DNA of 64,000 nucleotides, from the NCBI GenBank assembly GCA_964035545.1, contig OZ037772.1, positions 12,899,818-12,963,817 of the forward strand, read 5' to 3'. Source of the stretch: Bugula neritina. Its lineage: Eukaryota > Bryozoa > Gymnolaemata > Cheilostomatida > Bugulidae. The notes under the pieces were generated by a model that worked only from the letters and a program-made list of their open reading frames with translations, was not told the DNA's origin and did no database searches. A program made the translations under genes and the position numbers. Of the stretch, positions 37,026-48,800 are shown in pieces (the stretch's first letter is position 1; each line of letters opens with the position of its first letter).

Positions 37026-40000
37026 ATGGCCGCCATGATATCGGATTCTCAGGTGAAGATAACTGCCTCGTCGTATGGCAAGACAGGTGTTAAACTATTG
37101 TATGTGCGTAGACAAGGCGATTGGCATGACATTACTGAGTATGAAGGTGCGTAGGACAATTTCCTTCTAGAACTTTTCACTAGAGTCTAGCCAATGCTAG
37201 TTGCTGAATCATTTGCATTGTTGGCAGGTAACAAAATTCACCATGTGATAGAGGCTGAGATTTTCTATTCTGTACTACTTTCAGTCAATCTGATGAAATA
37301 TACAATATTAAGCTGGTGATCACTAATAAAATCAAATGTATTTGATAGAAATGACAGATTTTTGTTTCCATATACAGAGTTATTGGTAAACTACATGCTA
37401 AAGGTTTTACCTTTTCTGTACTATCCTGTTTACAGTTAGTACCCTCCTGGAACTGAATGATCATAAAGATTATATCAGGGGAGATAACTCTAGTGTTGTG
37501 CCTACCGACACCCAAAAGAACACAGTCTATGTTGTGGCGCAGAAGTATGGGGTAAGCGGATGATGACTGTCCAGTGTGAGTTTTGATGACTATGTCAGCC
37601 ATTTCCACTGTGTATTTCTACTGGTTATACTCTATTCAGTTGTGTGTTGGTCCACTGGTTATATTGTATTCAGTTGTGATTTGATAGGTGGGCTGCCCTG
37701 AAGTATTTGCCATGACTTTATGTCGCCACTTCCTCTCCACGTATTCCCACGTAGTCTCGGCCAGGGTGAGAGTTGAGACAGTAAATGGATGGACAAGAAT
37801 GATCAAGGTACTGTGACTGAGTAGTAGTGTGACTAGTAGTGTGACTGAGTAGTAGTGTGACTGAGTAGTAGTGTGACTGAGTAGTAGTGTGACTGAGTAG
37901 TAGTGTGACTGACTAGTAGTGTGACTGACTAGTAGTGTGACTGACTAGTAGTGTGACTGACTAGTAGTGTGACTGAGTAGTACTGTGACTGAGTAGTAGT
38001 GTGACTGAGTAATAGTGTGACTGACTAGTAGTGTGACTGAATGATTTTGTAGTGATGCTTCCTCTTCTAATTTTTGTGGTTTCTATATATTTCTCTATGT
38101 TGTGTCTGTTACGTAGTATGTGATTGGCTACTGTGTCTGTTACGTAGTATGTGATTGGCTACTGTGTCTGTTATGTAGTATGTGATTGGCTACTGTGTAT
38201 ATATGTTATTATCTCTCCAGGAAGGAAGTCAACATAGACACGCCTTTATTTCTTCCCCAAAATGCACCAGATATGCTGAAGTTTTCCAGAAGAGAAACAG
38301 TGAGTCTTCTTCTATGTTGTTGAAATATTCCTTGTAGGAGTTATCCCACTACTTTATTATAATATATTCCTTGTAGGAGTTATCCCACTACTTCACTGTA
38401 ATATATTCCTTGTAAGAGTTATTCCACTACTTTACTATAATATATTCCTTGTAGGAGTTATCCCACTACTTCACTATAATATATTCCTTGTAGGAGTTAT
38501 CCCACTACTTCACTGTAAAATATTCCTTGTAGGAGATCCAGAAGTAGCGGCTGGACTTTCTGGTCTTAGAGTCCTAAAAACCACTCAGTCCTCATTCGTT
38601 GACTTCCACAGATGTCCGAACACGACTCTACCTGATGCCGAGGACAGGATTCTGTCCACCGTCATTTCTGCTGAGTGGAAGTATTCCAACCTGACTGGAG
38701 TTGACTACTGTGCTACGTGGTGAGTTGTCTTCTCTACTTAGTGGTGAGTTGTCTTCTCTACCTCGTGGTGAGTTGTCTTCTCTACTTAGTGGTGAGTTGT
38801 CTTCTCTACCTAGTAGTGAGTTGTCTTCTCTACCTAGTAGTGAGTTGTCTTCTCTACCTAGTGGTGAGTTGTCTTCTCTACGTAGTGGTGAGTTGTCTTC
38901 TCTACCTAGTGGTGAGTTGTCTTCTCTACTTCATGGTGAGTTGTCTTCTCTACGTAGTGGTGAGTTGTCTTCTCTACCTAGTGGTGAGTTATCTTCTCTA
39001 CCTAGTGGTGAGTTGTCTTCTCTACCTAGTAGTGAGTTAAGGACCTTACTCTCTCACTCACTCTCTCACTCACTCACTCATTACCTCACTCACTGTGTGG
39101 ATCATTACCTTCCAACTGGCTGAATTACTTGACTAGTTCTTTTTGACTGTCAGCTATTATTCAAATGTTCTGGAAACTTCTAGACCCATCTGGTTCTCTT
39201 CTGTTATTCTGTCACTCAGCCAAGATGTTAGCTAGCTGGTAATCACTGTATACAGTCTCTTGAGACCCACGAGAGAAACTTGTGACTTTATATGCATTTA
39301 TAGTTTGTGAATCAGTGAAGCTCAGAACTGAAATGTTATGTTGGTGTGTGCAGGGAGCTGGTGCAAGACGCCATCTTGGACACATTCGCGGGACCCCCTG
39401 TCACCGGCATAGCTTCTCCCTCAGTTCAGCTCACCCTGTACGACTCCGAGAGACTAGTCCTGGGCAAAGTAAAACAGGTAAGTAGTTCGTAGAGCAGATA
39501 GTCCTGGACAAGGTGGAGCAGGCAAGTAGTCCTGGGCAAGGTGAAACAGGTAAGTAGTCCGTAGAGCAGATAGTCCTGGGCAAGGTGAAACAGGTGAGTC
39601 GTCAGTAGTCCTAGGTAAGGTAAAGCAGATAGTCTTAGGCAAAGTGGAGCAGGCAAGTAGTGCTGGACAAGGTAAAGCAGGTGAGAGTTGAGTAGTCATG
39701 TGAATAAGGTCAGGCAACTCCAAACTGTATAAATATTTGCTGCAGATAAGTGAGATGAAGATGAGCCTACCCAATGTGCACTACTTTGAGTTTGATATGG
39801 GACGGTTCCACAACCCCGCTCTACAGAACACTAAGAACGTGAGTCTATAGCCTACAGACTTGAAGAGTCTCAATTACTGCTGGGAATATTTTGTGTCAGG
39901 AGTGGACAATTCCCTCTGGTAATCTTGTCTAATAATCAGCTTATGTAATGCAGGTGTTCCTCCCAACTGACAAACCTTCCGGAATAATCCAGGCCACTCT

Positions 40001-40028
40001 CAGACGTACCCAGCTGTCTAAATTATAA
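37026..40028 (+). CDS. UOX: Urate oxidase (uricase), peroxisomal
   Basis: Oxidises urate to 5-hydroxyisourate with O2, releasing H2O2; a cofactor-free homotetramer of purine catabolism. Eight exons: 37026-37146, 37436-37551, 37688-37807, 38221-38299, 38536-38719, 39354-39477, 39746-39838, 39954-40028. Phases join to 303 residues, the family's normal size. Signatures: YGKTGVKLLYV with the N-terminal Lys, NDHKDYIRGDNSSVVPTDTQK with the catalytic Thr in PTDTQKN, VGCPEVFAM, ARVRVETVNGWTR, HRHAFI, SFVDFHRCPNTTLPDAEDR, LPNVHYFEFDM, VFLPTDKPSGIIQATL. The protein ends SKL, a canonical PTS1 peroxisome signal. The ATG at 37026 is followed by a second at 37035; the first is preferred as upstream-most. 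Three introns hold junction-copying arrays. Confidence 0.97.
37801..38046. repeat. Intronic tandem repeat, about 16-bp unit, after UOX exon 3
   Basis: Thirteen or so copies of gtgtgactgagtagta. The first intron bases are gtactgtgactgagtagta, so the unit resembles the intron start, but exon bases are not copied. Confidence 0.85.
38100..38200. repeat. 31-bp repeat, three copies
   Basis: tgtctgttacgtagtatgtg plus attggctact occurs three times in UOX intron 3. Confidence 0.9.
38322..38540. repeat. Acceptor-copying minisatellite, about 41-bp unit (UOX intron 4)
   Basis: Five copies of tattccttgtaggag at about 41-bp spacing. The last is the true acceptor of exon 38536-38719, where the intron ends at the AG of ttgtaggag. 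Confidence 0.92.
38711..39038. repeat. Donor-copying minisatellite, 24-bp unit (UOX intron 5)
   Basis: The exon end ctacgtg followed by gtgagttgtctt is the start of an array of about 13 units of (c)tag tggtgagttgtcttctct. Every unit carries a GTGAGT donor, a pyrimidine tract and a TAG or TAC. The two open frames across it (SCLLYLV, GELSSLPS) are repeat artefacts. Confidence 0.94.
39452..39692. repeat. Donor-copying irregular repeat (UOX intron 6)
   Basis: Exon 6 ends agtcctgggcaaagtaaaacag followed by gtaagtagt (coding VLGKVKQ). The intron then holds five or six diverged copies such as agtcctgggcaaggtgaaac followed by aggtaagtagt, and one with gtgagtcgt. Confidence 0.92.
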
Positions 40029-41867
40029 GTATATTTCACCTTTACCTTTCACCTCAAGGTCGTCAGGTTCTTGTTGCCATAGAGACGTGTCTCATCAGGA
40101 AATATGAGACTTAGGTTTCAGCTCCCGTACTTTACTAGTTTTTTGATTAATAGATTTAGTTAGAATATTTAAATGTCACTTTAATCTATACGTTTTTATT
40201 GCGATGATTTTTTGAAAATTGCAGATATAGGAGGATTTACTAAATTATTGTTTAGATAGTTTCTAAATATTTTGGAATATGAGGGGTTGTTTTCTTTTAT
40301 AACTTTGGGTATCCAATGCAATCTAAACAATCAATATTAGTCAGCTTTTAACCCTTGATTCTAAACCCAGTCAATAATTCTACTTTGAATGCTCAGTCAT
40401 CTATAATATCTATACGATTCTATTTTTAATTTTCTATAAAGGGGCAATAAAATTTTTATGCTGCTAAATCAAATTGCCTTTTGTTAGAAATCATGGCAGC
40501 ACACTGCACACAGCAAATGGTGATGTGGAGTGAGAGAATGCAGACAGGTGTACTCTTATTGAATAGTACCAGACAGCTATTCAATTGTATTCTCTTTTGA
40601 ATAAAATCACTTTATATTTTGTTTTTCCTTGAAAAGAGGTTTCATACTCAGAACATCTGATATTATTCAGTATTCCTGTTAGCATCTCCTTTGTTTGCTC
40701 TACTCTCTGCTAGATGTACAGATATATACTCTCTGCTAGATGTACAGATATATACTCTCTGCTAAATGTACAGATATATACTCTCTGCTAGCTGTACAGA
40801 TATACTCTCTGCTAGATGTACAGATATATACTCTCTGCTAGATGTACAGATATATACTCTCTGCTAGATGTACAGAGGGTGACTTATCAGTTTCAGTAAC
40901 ATAACACAGCTGATAAGTCCTCCATCTTTATCTTACTCTCGTAAGCTGAAGGAAATAACATGACGTCAAATGAGTGATAACTGATGATTATGTAACTGTA
41001 TCCAATGAGAATATGGGCGGTCCCCACATGTGAAGTAAACATGCTGACTATATGAAAGACTTTATTGTATGATTTTGTTGTTTTTTATTTGTTTAAGTTA
41101 TTTCACAATGGTTTATTTGACGTAGGTGCCCGTGCAGGCATTCCCCCTGTGATGTGTTATATGATTAGTTGATTAGAGGGTTGGGACGAACTGAAGCTAC
41201 TGGGATTTCAGTTTATGATTAAGTCAATTTATTTGCATGGAACAGAGTGTATATCAATAAGAATGTAGCTTATATAATGTCGAATATTCTGGTAGTGGCT
41301 GTGAGACCCTTTCCTTGTATGGAGGGTGACCTCTGACCCCTTGACCAGCAACACTGAACAGAATAGTGCAGCAGTTGAAATATTACATGGCTGCTAAACT
41401 AGCACTCGTTGGTTATTACTGATGCTATGTGAACTTTATGCATAAATGTTACTCAGTCGACTCAACTGGTTTGATTATTGAAATCTTGTAATATATTTTA
41501 TTGAAGCTGTGATTTTTAGCCCAGTTTTTTCATTACTTCATCAAGAGATTAGCAAGTCTTATAATGAAATAATACAATTTTTTAGTGAATGTCTAGTGAA
41601 AGCTGCCATCACTCATCACTGTTTAGTAGTGACCTAGAACTTACAATTAACGAATAATTCTTTACTTTACATCTATCTATTTGTTCTGCACGATTAGCCA
41701 TCACCATTAACATTCAAACTAAGTTTATTTCCCCAAGTTTCAGATAATATCACTTAATCAAATAGGTTATTCGTTTTCATCAATAACTGTAATAATATCA
41801 ACTCTGTAAAGTGCTTTATTAGAGATTTATTTAAACATTACTGAACCAAAATATTTAATAAAATAGT
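40029..41867. other. Convergent intergenic region, UOX / first D8C gene
   Basis: 3' flanks of two convergent genes. AATAAA at 40446 is a candidate UOX poly(A) signal. TTTATT at 41828 and aataaa on the plus strand at 41859 lie near the D8C stop. Positions 40700-40875 hold seven copies of ctctctgctagatgtacaga plus tatata. No gene seen. Confidence 0.6.
40700..40876. repeat. Intergenic minisatellite, 26-bp unit
   Basis: Seven copies of ctctctgctagatgtacaga plus tatata between UOX and the D8C gene. Confidence 0.9.
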
Positions 41868-42782
41868 TTACTTCATTCCACAAAAAGCATCGCTACACTT
41901 GTAGTTCTTCTTCACACTGGGCTTGGCTGTTACGTATATGTAGTCGTTTTTCCTCGGTGAACACCTCATCACTTGCAGATCCAGGGCAGCTTTCTTGCAG
42001 TCCCCACCAACTACAGCATACATTTTAATAGTGGAAACAACTCCCACCTTTGTCGGCATTGGCTCATCGCTCCAGAGGGGGTAGAGACTGCCACAGCTCT
42101 TATACTTTGGACACGAATCTAACAGCCGATTACCAGCTGCACCTCCAAATCTAAACCACCTGGTGTCAGCGTGCAGGTCACAGGCGTATCCATTGTAGTT
42201 ATGGCTGCCGTTTCCCTTGATGCCTTGACCGTTGTGCTCCAGTCTCCATGGCTCAGTGAAAGTTTCCGCTTCGCGACATTCTATTGGCTGATTTGGATCC
42301 ACCGTAGTTGTGATTGGACGTCTGGTTGTTGGTCTAGGTTTCGGTGTAGATCTCTTGGTTGTCCGAGGCTTTAGTGTAGATCTCTTGGTGGTCCGAGGCT
42401 TCGGTGTAGATCTCTTGGTGGTTTGAGGCTTTGGTGTAGATCTTCGTGTAGTTCGTGGCAGTAGTGTGGGTTTGGGTGTTGTATGCCTAATGTGGGCCCT
42501 CTTTGCGTTCCTACATGCAACCAGCTGCAGGTATAGCCTGGTGTAGACAGTCTTGTCAGCGTTCAGGATTGTTCCATATTCTGTGTTCGCCAAGACACGT
42601 TTGCTGGGTCTAGACTTCTTGTAATAGTCAAGTTCTGGACACTCGACGGCCAGCAGATCGTGGAGAATCTGTATTCTCAGGTCATAGTTGTCCAGCTCTG
42701 CTCTCCCTGACTGTAGAACTGTGCCTAGGGAGCTGGAAGCTATCCCCAGAACCAATATGGCCGCACCTACGAGGAAATGCAT
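41868..42782 (-). CDS. Secreted D8C-domain protein with basic Thr/Pro linker, paralogue A
   Basis: Single uninterrupted frame of 304 residues. The start at 42782 gives a signal peptide (MHFLVGAAILVLGIASSSLG). Residues 25-95 form an unknown module with LRIQILHDLL.VECP, a dibasic SKR, ILNADK and a second Cys. Residues about 96-160 are a Thr/Pro/Lys/Arg linker with an RSTPKPRTTK repeat about five times, strongly basic. Residues about 168-304 hold eight Cys in the D8C pattern known from uromodulin and GP2: ETFTEPWRLEHN, ACDLHADTRWFRFGGAAGN, SCPKYKSCG, GDCKK, MRCS, KCSDAFCG. The role is unknown; D8C domains are extracellular. Paralogous to the gene at 43900-44745 on the same strand. Intronless, unlike every other gene here. 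Confidence 0.87.
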   Translation of the reverse strand: MHFLVGAAILVLGIASSSLGTVLQSGRAELDNYDLRIQILHDLLAVECPELDYYKKSRPSKRVLANTEYGTILNADKTVYTRLYLQLVACRNAKRAHIRHTTPKPTLLPRTTRRSTPKPQTTKRSTPKPRTTKRSTLKPRTTKRSTPKPRPTTRRPITTTVDPNQPIECREAETFTEPWRLEHNGQGIKGNGSHNYNGYACDLHADTRWFRFGGAAGNRLLDSCPKYKSCGSLYPLWSDEPMPTKVGVVSTIKMYAVVGGDCKKAALDLQVMRCSPRKNDYIYVTAKPSVKKNYKCSDAFCGMK

Positions 42783-43899
42783 GTTCTGACACTACCGACT
42801 AGTTCAGTATTATTGAATGGTCGTCAGTATTGTATCATAAGCCAAGCTGGTTGATGTCATAACATCTGGTGATTCCCAGTACAGTATCGTCTGACCATTT
42901 CCGTTGCTTTTAGCACTATATCCAGCAGAACAATACCTACTAGTCAACTATATACTTCACTTTACTAGCTGTACTAGTCAATTAGTACAGGTAGTCAGCT
43001 AGTCAGCTAGTCAGCTAGTCAGCTAGTACAGCTAGTACAGCTAGTAACGTGAAGTACCAAGAATTGACTAATTAATACCTATGATGTAGTAATATAATCT
43101 TCTAGTACCATACTCTTCCTTTACAGATATTTAATGGAAAATTTGATTATATAATTAACCAGTATATTTTTCAGTTCTATTGGTATCCAGCATTTGTTGG
43201 TTGTCTCACTGATAAATTTTTATGCCATAGGCTAGTTTAAGTTTTGTGACATGAAAATCATACTGAACTTTGAACTCCCTAAATGTTTTGAATTTAAGCA
43301 ACTGACATGTTTTCAAATTGATAGATTAGTTCAACAGCAACTGGAGTTAAACATAGATTGTAGAAATTGGTGCTTTAACAGCTCCTCCTGTACAGCCATG
43401 TTGTTTATACTTTATGTAGATTTATGAGTTGCAAATTCCAACAACACTTGTTCAATTCTAGCCGTTGTTTGTACTTTTGGCTAACAACTGCGAGCACTCT
43501 TATCTGTTATGTTAAACAACGCTGATTTTTCAATGTTTGCTTTAGAATGTCAGCTAATATTAAACTACGCTTATTTTTGCAATATGGCCTTCTTGGTGGG
43601 AGACGGTTTAATCAGGTCTTAGTTGAAAGGTTATCACTTTGTTTAGGCTGACTAGTGTTTAGTCTGCTCTTGCAATAAGCACTCAATATTACGTACTCAA
43701 TGTTACGTACTCAATATTACGTACTCAATGTGTAAACTGAATGAATTGTTGAGACTAATTTATTTAGAATTATTTCTTGAAGTAGTGTGAAATTATTTGT
43801 GAAATTGTTGAAGAATCTTTCGCAAGCACTGCAAGTGTATTATGAAACACATTTTATTTCAAACAAAATTTCATAAGAAATATATCTTTTTAACTTTAT
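42783..43899. other. Intergenic region between the two D8C paralogues
   Basis: Upstream region of paralogue A and 3' flank of paralogue B. Short repeats only: gtcagcta at 42990-43030 and tcaatattacgtac at 43684-43730. TTTATT motifs at 43852, 43895 and 43899 may be poly(A) signals for paralogue B. No gene seen. Confidence 0.55.
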
Positions 43900-44745
43900 T
43901 TATTCCATGCCACAGAAGGCATCCATGCAGCGATAGTTGGGGTTACCCCTAGGGTTCGCTACTCGGTATATGAAGTCATGATCAGTATTGTACGAGCATC
44001 GGTATACCTCCACTCCCATCCTGCCGTACTTGCAGTTTTCTGTAGTGGCTGAGTACGCCACTATCATAGCCTTCACACCAATAGCCTCTGGCATCCTACT
44101 AGGTGTCCACATGGGGTGTCTGCAGCCACAACTCTTCTCTACTGGGCACGTGTCCAGGATCCTGTTTCCTGCGTCTCCCGTCAGTCTAAACCAAGATGTA
44201 CCGTTGTGCAGGTCACACTTGTACCCCTTGTAGGAGTGATCACCACCAGGCTTGATGTGTGAACCATTGTGGTCCATTCTCCACGGCTCTGAGTAGTTGA
44301 CGGCTGTCCAACACTCTTGGGGTGGTGGTTTGTGGAAAGATCTTTCAGTGGTGGTAGTTGGTGCGGCGGTGGATCTAGTAGTTGGTGCAGTGGTTGGTCT
44401 GGTGCTAGGTCTGGTGGTTGGTCTGGTGGTTGGTGCAGTAGTTGAATATTCGGTACTAGAATTTGAAGAACTGTTTCTGCGACATTGCTCTAGCTCCTCA
44501 AACATTCTCGCAAATACCACTTTATCAGCTTCCAATATGGCCGCCGCGTCCACGTCTGCTAGCACTTCTCTCTTGCCTACTGCCCCAGCCGGGATGTAGT
44601 TGTAGCTGTACTGTGGACATTCTCTGATGAGAAGGTTGTGTAGCTGCTGGATCTGAACCCCGCTGTCCTCATCTGGTTTGAGGCTGCCGTGTAGCGTCTC
44701 GCTGTTCACCACAGAGAAGAGGAAGAGAATACAAAGAGTCTTCAT
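43900..44745 (-). CDS. Secreted D8C-domain protein with Thr-rich linker, paralogue B
   Basis: Single uninterrupted frame of 281 residues. Signal peptide MKTLCILFLFSVVNS, then the same N-terminal module as paralogue A (VQIQQLHNLLIRECP, dibasic GKR, ILEADKVVFARMFEELEQC). Residues about 100-138 are a TTRP/TTAP repeat linker, mucin-like. The C-terminal eight-Cys D8C domain reads NYSEPWRMDHNG, KCDLHNGTSWFRLTGDAGN, TCPVEKSCGCRHPMW, ENCKYG, YRCS, YRCMDAFCG. It carries several N-glycosylation sequons (NYS, NGS, NGT). One extra Cys (SCGC) compared with paralogue A may leave an unpaired thiol. Divergent from the hemicentin-like gene, with about 1.1 kb between starts. Confidence 0.87.
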   Translation of the reverse strand: MKTLCILFLFSVVNSETLHGSLKPDEDSGVQIQQLHNLLIRECPQYSYNYIPAGAVGKREVLADVDAAAILEADKVVFARMFEELEQCRRNSSSNSSTEYSTTAPTTRPTTRPSTRPTTAPTTRSTAAPTTTTERSFHKPPPQECWTAVNYSEPWRMDHNGSHIKPGGDHSYKGYKCDLHNGTSWFRLTGDAGNRILDTCPVEKSCGCRHPMWTPSRMPEAIGVKAMIVAYSATTENCKYGRMGVEVYRCSYNTDHDFIYRVANPRGNPNYRCMDAFCGME

Positions 44746-45852
44746 ACTTGCTCAGCTGTTACTAACTGACCTTCTAGCAGGCAGATGTTTCGACTTCTAT
44801 GTTTTGTGTACGGTATATGTGGTTTACTATAACCTGATGTTCTTTCTCACACCTTGCACTTTACATCACTTGAAGACAAGGTAAGATAACTCCTTACTCC
44901 TTTATGCTGTTACTATGTTTGCCATAATACATGTACATCCCATTAACTTACTGGATATTCTTGCTGTTTGCATGATGTTACTACAAGGTGTACAGCTAAT
45001 TGTTTGTCACATTTATCAAGTAACTTCTTTTTTCTATTTTAAAGTGACAAAACTGGATACAATTCACGTGCCAACAAGGCGTACTACACTGGGGGTACTG
45101 TGCTGGGGGTACTTAGTATAGAAGGTAGGTCGCTGTGTATTTGACTCGTTAGAACTTTAGAGTTTATGAAAGTAGCTAATTTGAATTGACTGAACTTTTT
45201 TAAACCTCTTTACAGTGTATAGAGATGCAGACTACTGATGTGTCCTTCTAGAGTATGGTATCCTGCTACTACCGGCTACGGTATACCTGACGCCACGCTA
45301 CTTGTCATTCCAACCCTTTAGCAATGTTATCACGTGGTGGCAGCAGAGTGTACATTTGGGTTTCTACAGTACTGATAAGGTCACCTTATCTATCAGTATT
45401 GTAATATAAAGTTGGTTGAAGTGTTGATAGCAGTAGAAAGTGGTAGACATTCGGCAGGACGTGGTGTAGAGGTTTGTCTTACAAAATTTCACTTGGTTAT
45501 TACTTTGCTTCCTTATTTTTACGTCACCAATTATTGTTACATTCTTTTTTCTCGTAATAATGTAAACATAAAAGTGCTTTTACAGCACTATCTGGTGATT
45601 ATATTACATATTTATTCAACACTGTTCATATTAGCATATGTATGCACTTGCTGACCTTTTCTTAGCTCATTGTTTTTGTTCCATTAATTTAAATTATGTA
45701 AAAACTGTGTATATGTTATTTATTCAAATGAAAATCTTGTTAAATGATTTTTATAGCCAAGAGAAAACTAATATATCACAATAGTCAATATTTAATTCTA
45801 TGCATCTGTTTCTCCCTATTAGGTTGCTGTTATCAAACCACCCTCAAACAAC
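44746..45852. other. Divergent intergenic region, D8C paralogue B / hemicentin-like gene
   Basis: Must contain both promoters. A ctccctattag acceptor just before 45822, about 30 bp ahead of the ATG at 45853, suggests that the hemicentin-like 5' UTR is spliced. Open frames at 44915-45121 and 45412-45654 match nothing. Confidence 0.5.
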
Positions 45853-48800
45853 ATGGCCGCACATGTTACCGTGGTAACCACTTTGTTATTACTGCTGCAC
45901 ATTAGTCATGTGACCAGCTTTGGAGTCTCACTTGGCATTGTGTTTGACACAAGTAACTCTATGGCGGATGAGTTGAATCAGGTCTGTCTGTTTGTCTCTA
46001 TGTGTGTCTGTCTGTCTGTCTGTGTCTGTCTGTCTGTCTCTCTCTCTCTGTCTGTCTCTCTGTCTGTCTGTCTGTCAGTCTGTCTCTCTAACCCTTGGAT
46101 AAATTTGCCCCACGCTTACTTTATTAATAATATTACTATATATTACTGATTTCTACTCTAATTTGTCCATTTACTCTTGTTATAATGTATTAAAGGCTAT
46201 TTTTATCAGCATCAGCCGTAAACTATACCGCTGTGCTTAGCAACATGTAAACATGTTACTAAGCAACGTGTAAATAAAGTAGGTACGCAGCAAAGACTCG
46301 GTGCACACAATACTTATTCTATAAATCAGTTTGGTTGCCTGTTTAGCAACCTGGTGCTGATAGGACTGTTTGTTGAGTGTTGCTGACTCCTTGTTGCTAT
46401 GCAGCTGTGTTTGGGGGTATTTGGCGTGGCCCCACAAGGTACATACTATACCACAGTCTATAATGCTCTGCATTCATTGGCTCTCTTTAGACATGGTTCT
46501 TGTAGTCTCAGGACCAGTGAATAGAAATATTTGTTTTGAGGGGCTATTTGCTACCCCCCTCTCTTTACACTACTTTTTCTTTAGACTCGCGCTGCTGCTA
46601 CTAAAATTCTGGATGCTTCTCTAAAGAATCCTCAAGAGATTTTCCACGACTTCATTCTGGTCCCTTACAACACTCCTAGTATGTATTACAATACTCCTAG
46701 TATATATTACAATACCCCTAGTATGTATTACAATACTTCTAGTATGTATTACAATACTACTAGTACGTATTACAATACTACTAGTACGTATTACAATACT
46801 ACTAGTACGTATTACAATACTTCTAGTATGTATTACAATACTTCTAGTATGTATTACAATACTACTAGTACGTATTACAATACCCCTAGTATGTATTACA
46901 ATACCCCTAGTATGTATTACAATACTACTAGTACGTATTACAATACCCCTAGTATGTATTATACTATTAGTATGTATTACAATACTCCTAGTACGTATTA
47001 CAATACTGCAAACTGTATAGTTGATATGACGTCTGCTTTTAGATATCGGACCCTCCGTGCTGTCAGTGAAACGAGCTGACTTTGAAGGGAGGTTGGCAAA
47101 TCTAACAGCCACTGTGAGTCATTTATTATATTACGAGGGATATGTTATTATATTACTATGTGTATATTATTATATTACTATGTGTATATTATTATATTAC
47201 TATGTGTATATTATTATATTACTCTGTGTATATTATTATATTACTCTGTGTATATTATTATATTACTATGTGTATATTATTATATTACTAGGTGTATATT
47301 ATTATATTACTATGTGTATAATATTATATTACTCTGTGTATATTATTATATTACTCTGTGTATATTATTATATTACTATGTGTATATTATTATATTACTA
47401 TGTGTATATTATTATATTACTATGTGTATATTATTATATTACTCTGTGTATATTATTATATTACTATGTGTATATTATTATATTACTCTGTGCATATTAT
47501 TATATTACTATGTGTATATTATTATATTACTCTGTGTATATTATTATATTACTCTGTGTATATTATTATATTACTAGGTGTATATTATTATATTACTATG
47601 TGTATATTATTATATTACTCTGTGTATATTATTATATTACTATGTGTATATTATTATATTACTATGTGTATATTATTATATTACTCTGTGTATATTATTA
47701 TATTACTCTGTGTATATTATTATATTACTCTGTGTATATTATTATATTACTCTGTGTATATTATTATATTACTAGGTGTATATTATTATATTACTATGTG
47801 TATAATATTATATTACTCTGTGTATATTATTATATTACTCTGTGTATATTATTATATTACTATGTGTATATTATTATATTACTATGTGTATATTATTATA
47901 TTACTCTGTGTATATTATTATATTACTCTGTGTATATTATTATATTACTCTGTGTATATTATTATATTACTATGTGTATATTATTATATTACTATGTGTA
48001 TATTATTATATTACTATGTGTATATTATTATATTACTCTGTGTATATTACTATATTACTATGTGTATATTATTATATTACTCTGTGTATATTATTATATT
48101 ACTATGTGTATATTATTATATTACTAGGTGTATATTATTATATTACTCTGTGTATATTATTATATTACTCTGTGTATATTATTATATTACTAGGTGTATA
48201 TTATTATATTACTATGTGTATAATATTATATTACTCTGTGTATATTATTATATTACTCTGTGTATATTATTATATTACTATGTGTATATTATTATATTAC
48301 TATGTGTATATTATTATATTACTCTGTGTATATTATTATATTACTCTGTGTATATTATTATATTACTCTGTGTATATTATTATATTACTATGTGTATATT
48401 ATTATATTACTATGTGTATATTATTATATTACTATGTGTATATTATTATATTACTAGGTGTATATTATTATATTACTATGTGTATATTATTATATTACTC
48501 TGTGTATATTATTATATTACTCTGTGTATATTATTATATTACTATGTGTATATTATTATATTACTATGTGTATATTATTATATTACTATGTGTATATTAT
48601 TATATTACTCTGTGTATATTATTATATTACTCTGTGTATATTATTATATTACTATGTGTATATTATTATATTACTCTGTGTATATTATTATATTACTCTG
48701 TGTATATTATTATATTACTATGTGTATATTATTATATTACTATGTGTATATTATTATATTACTATGTGTATATTATTATATTACTATGTGTATATTATTA

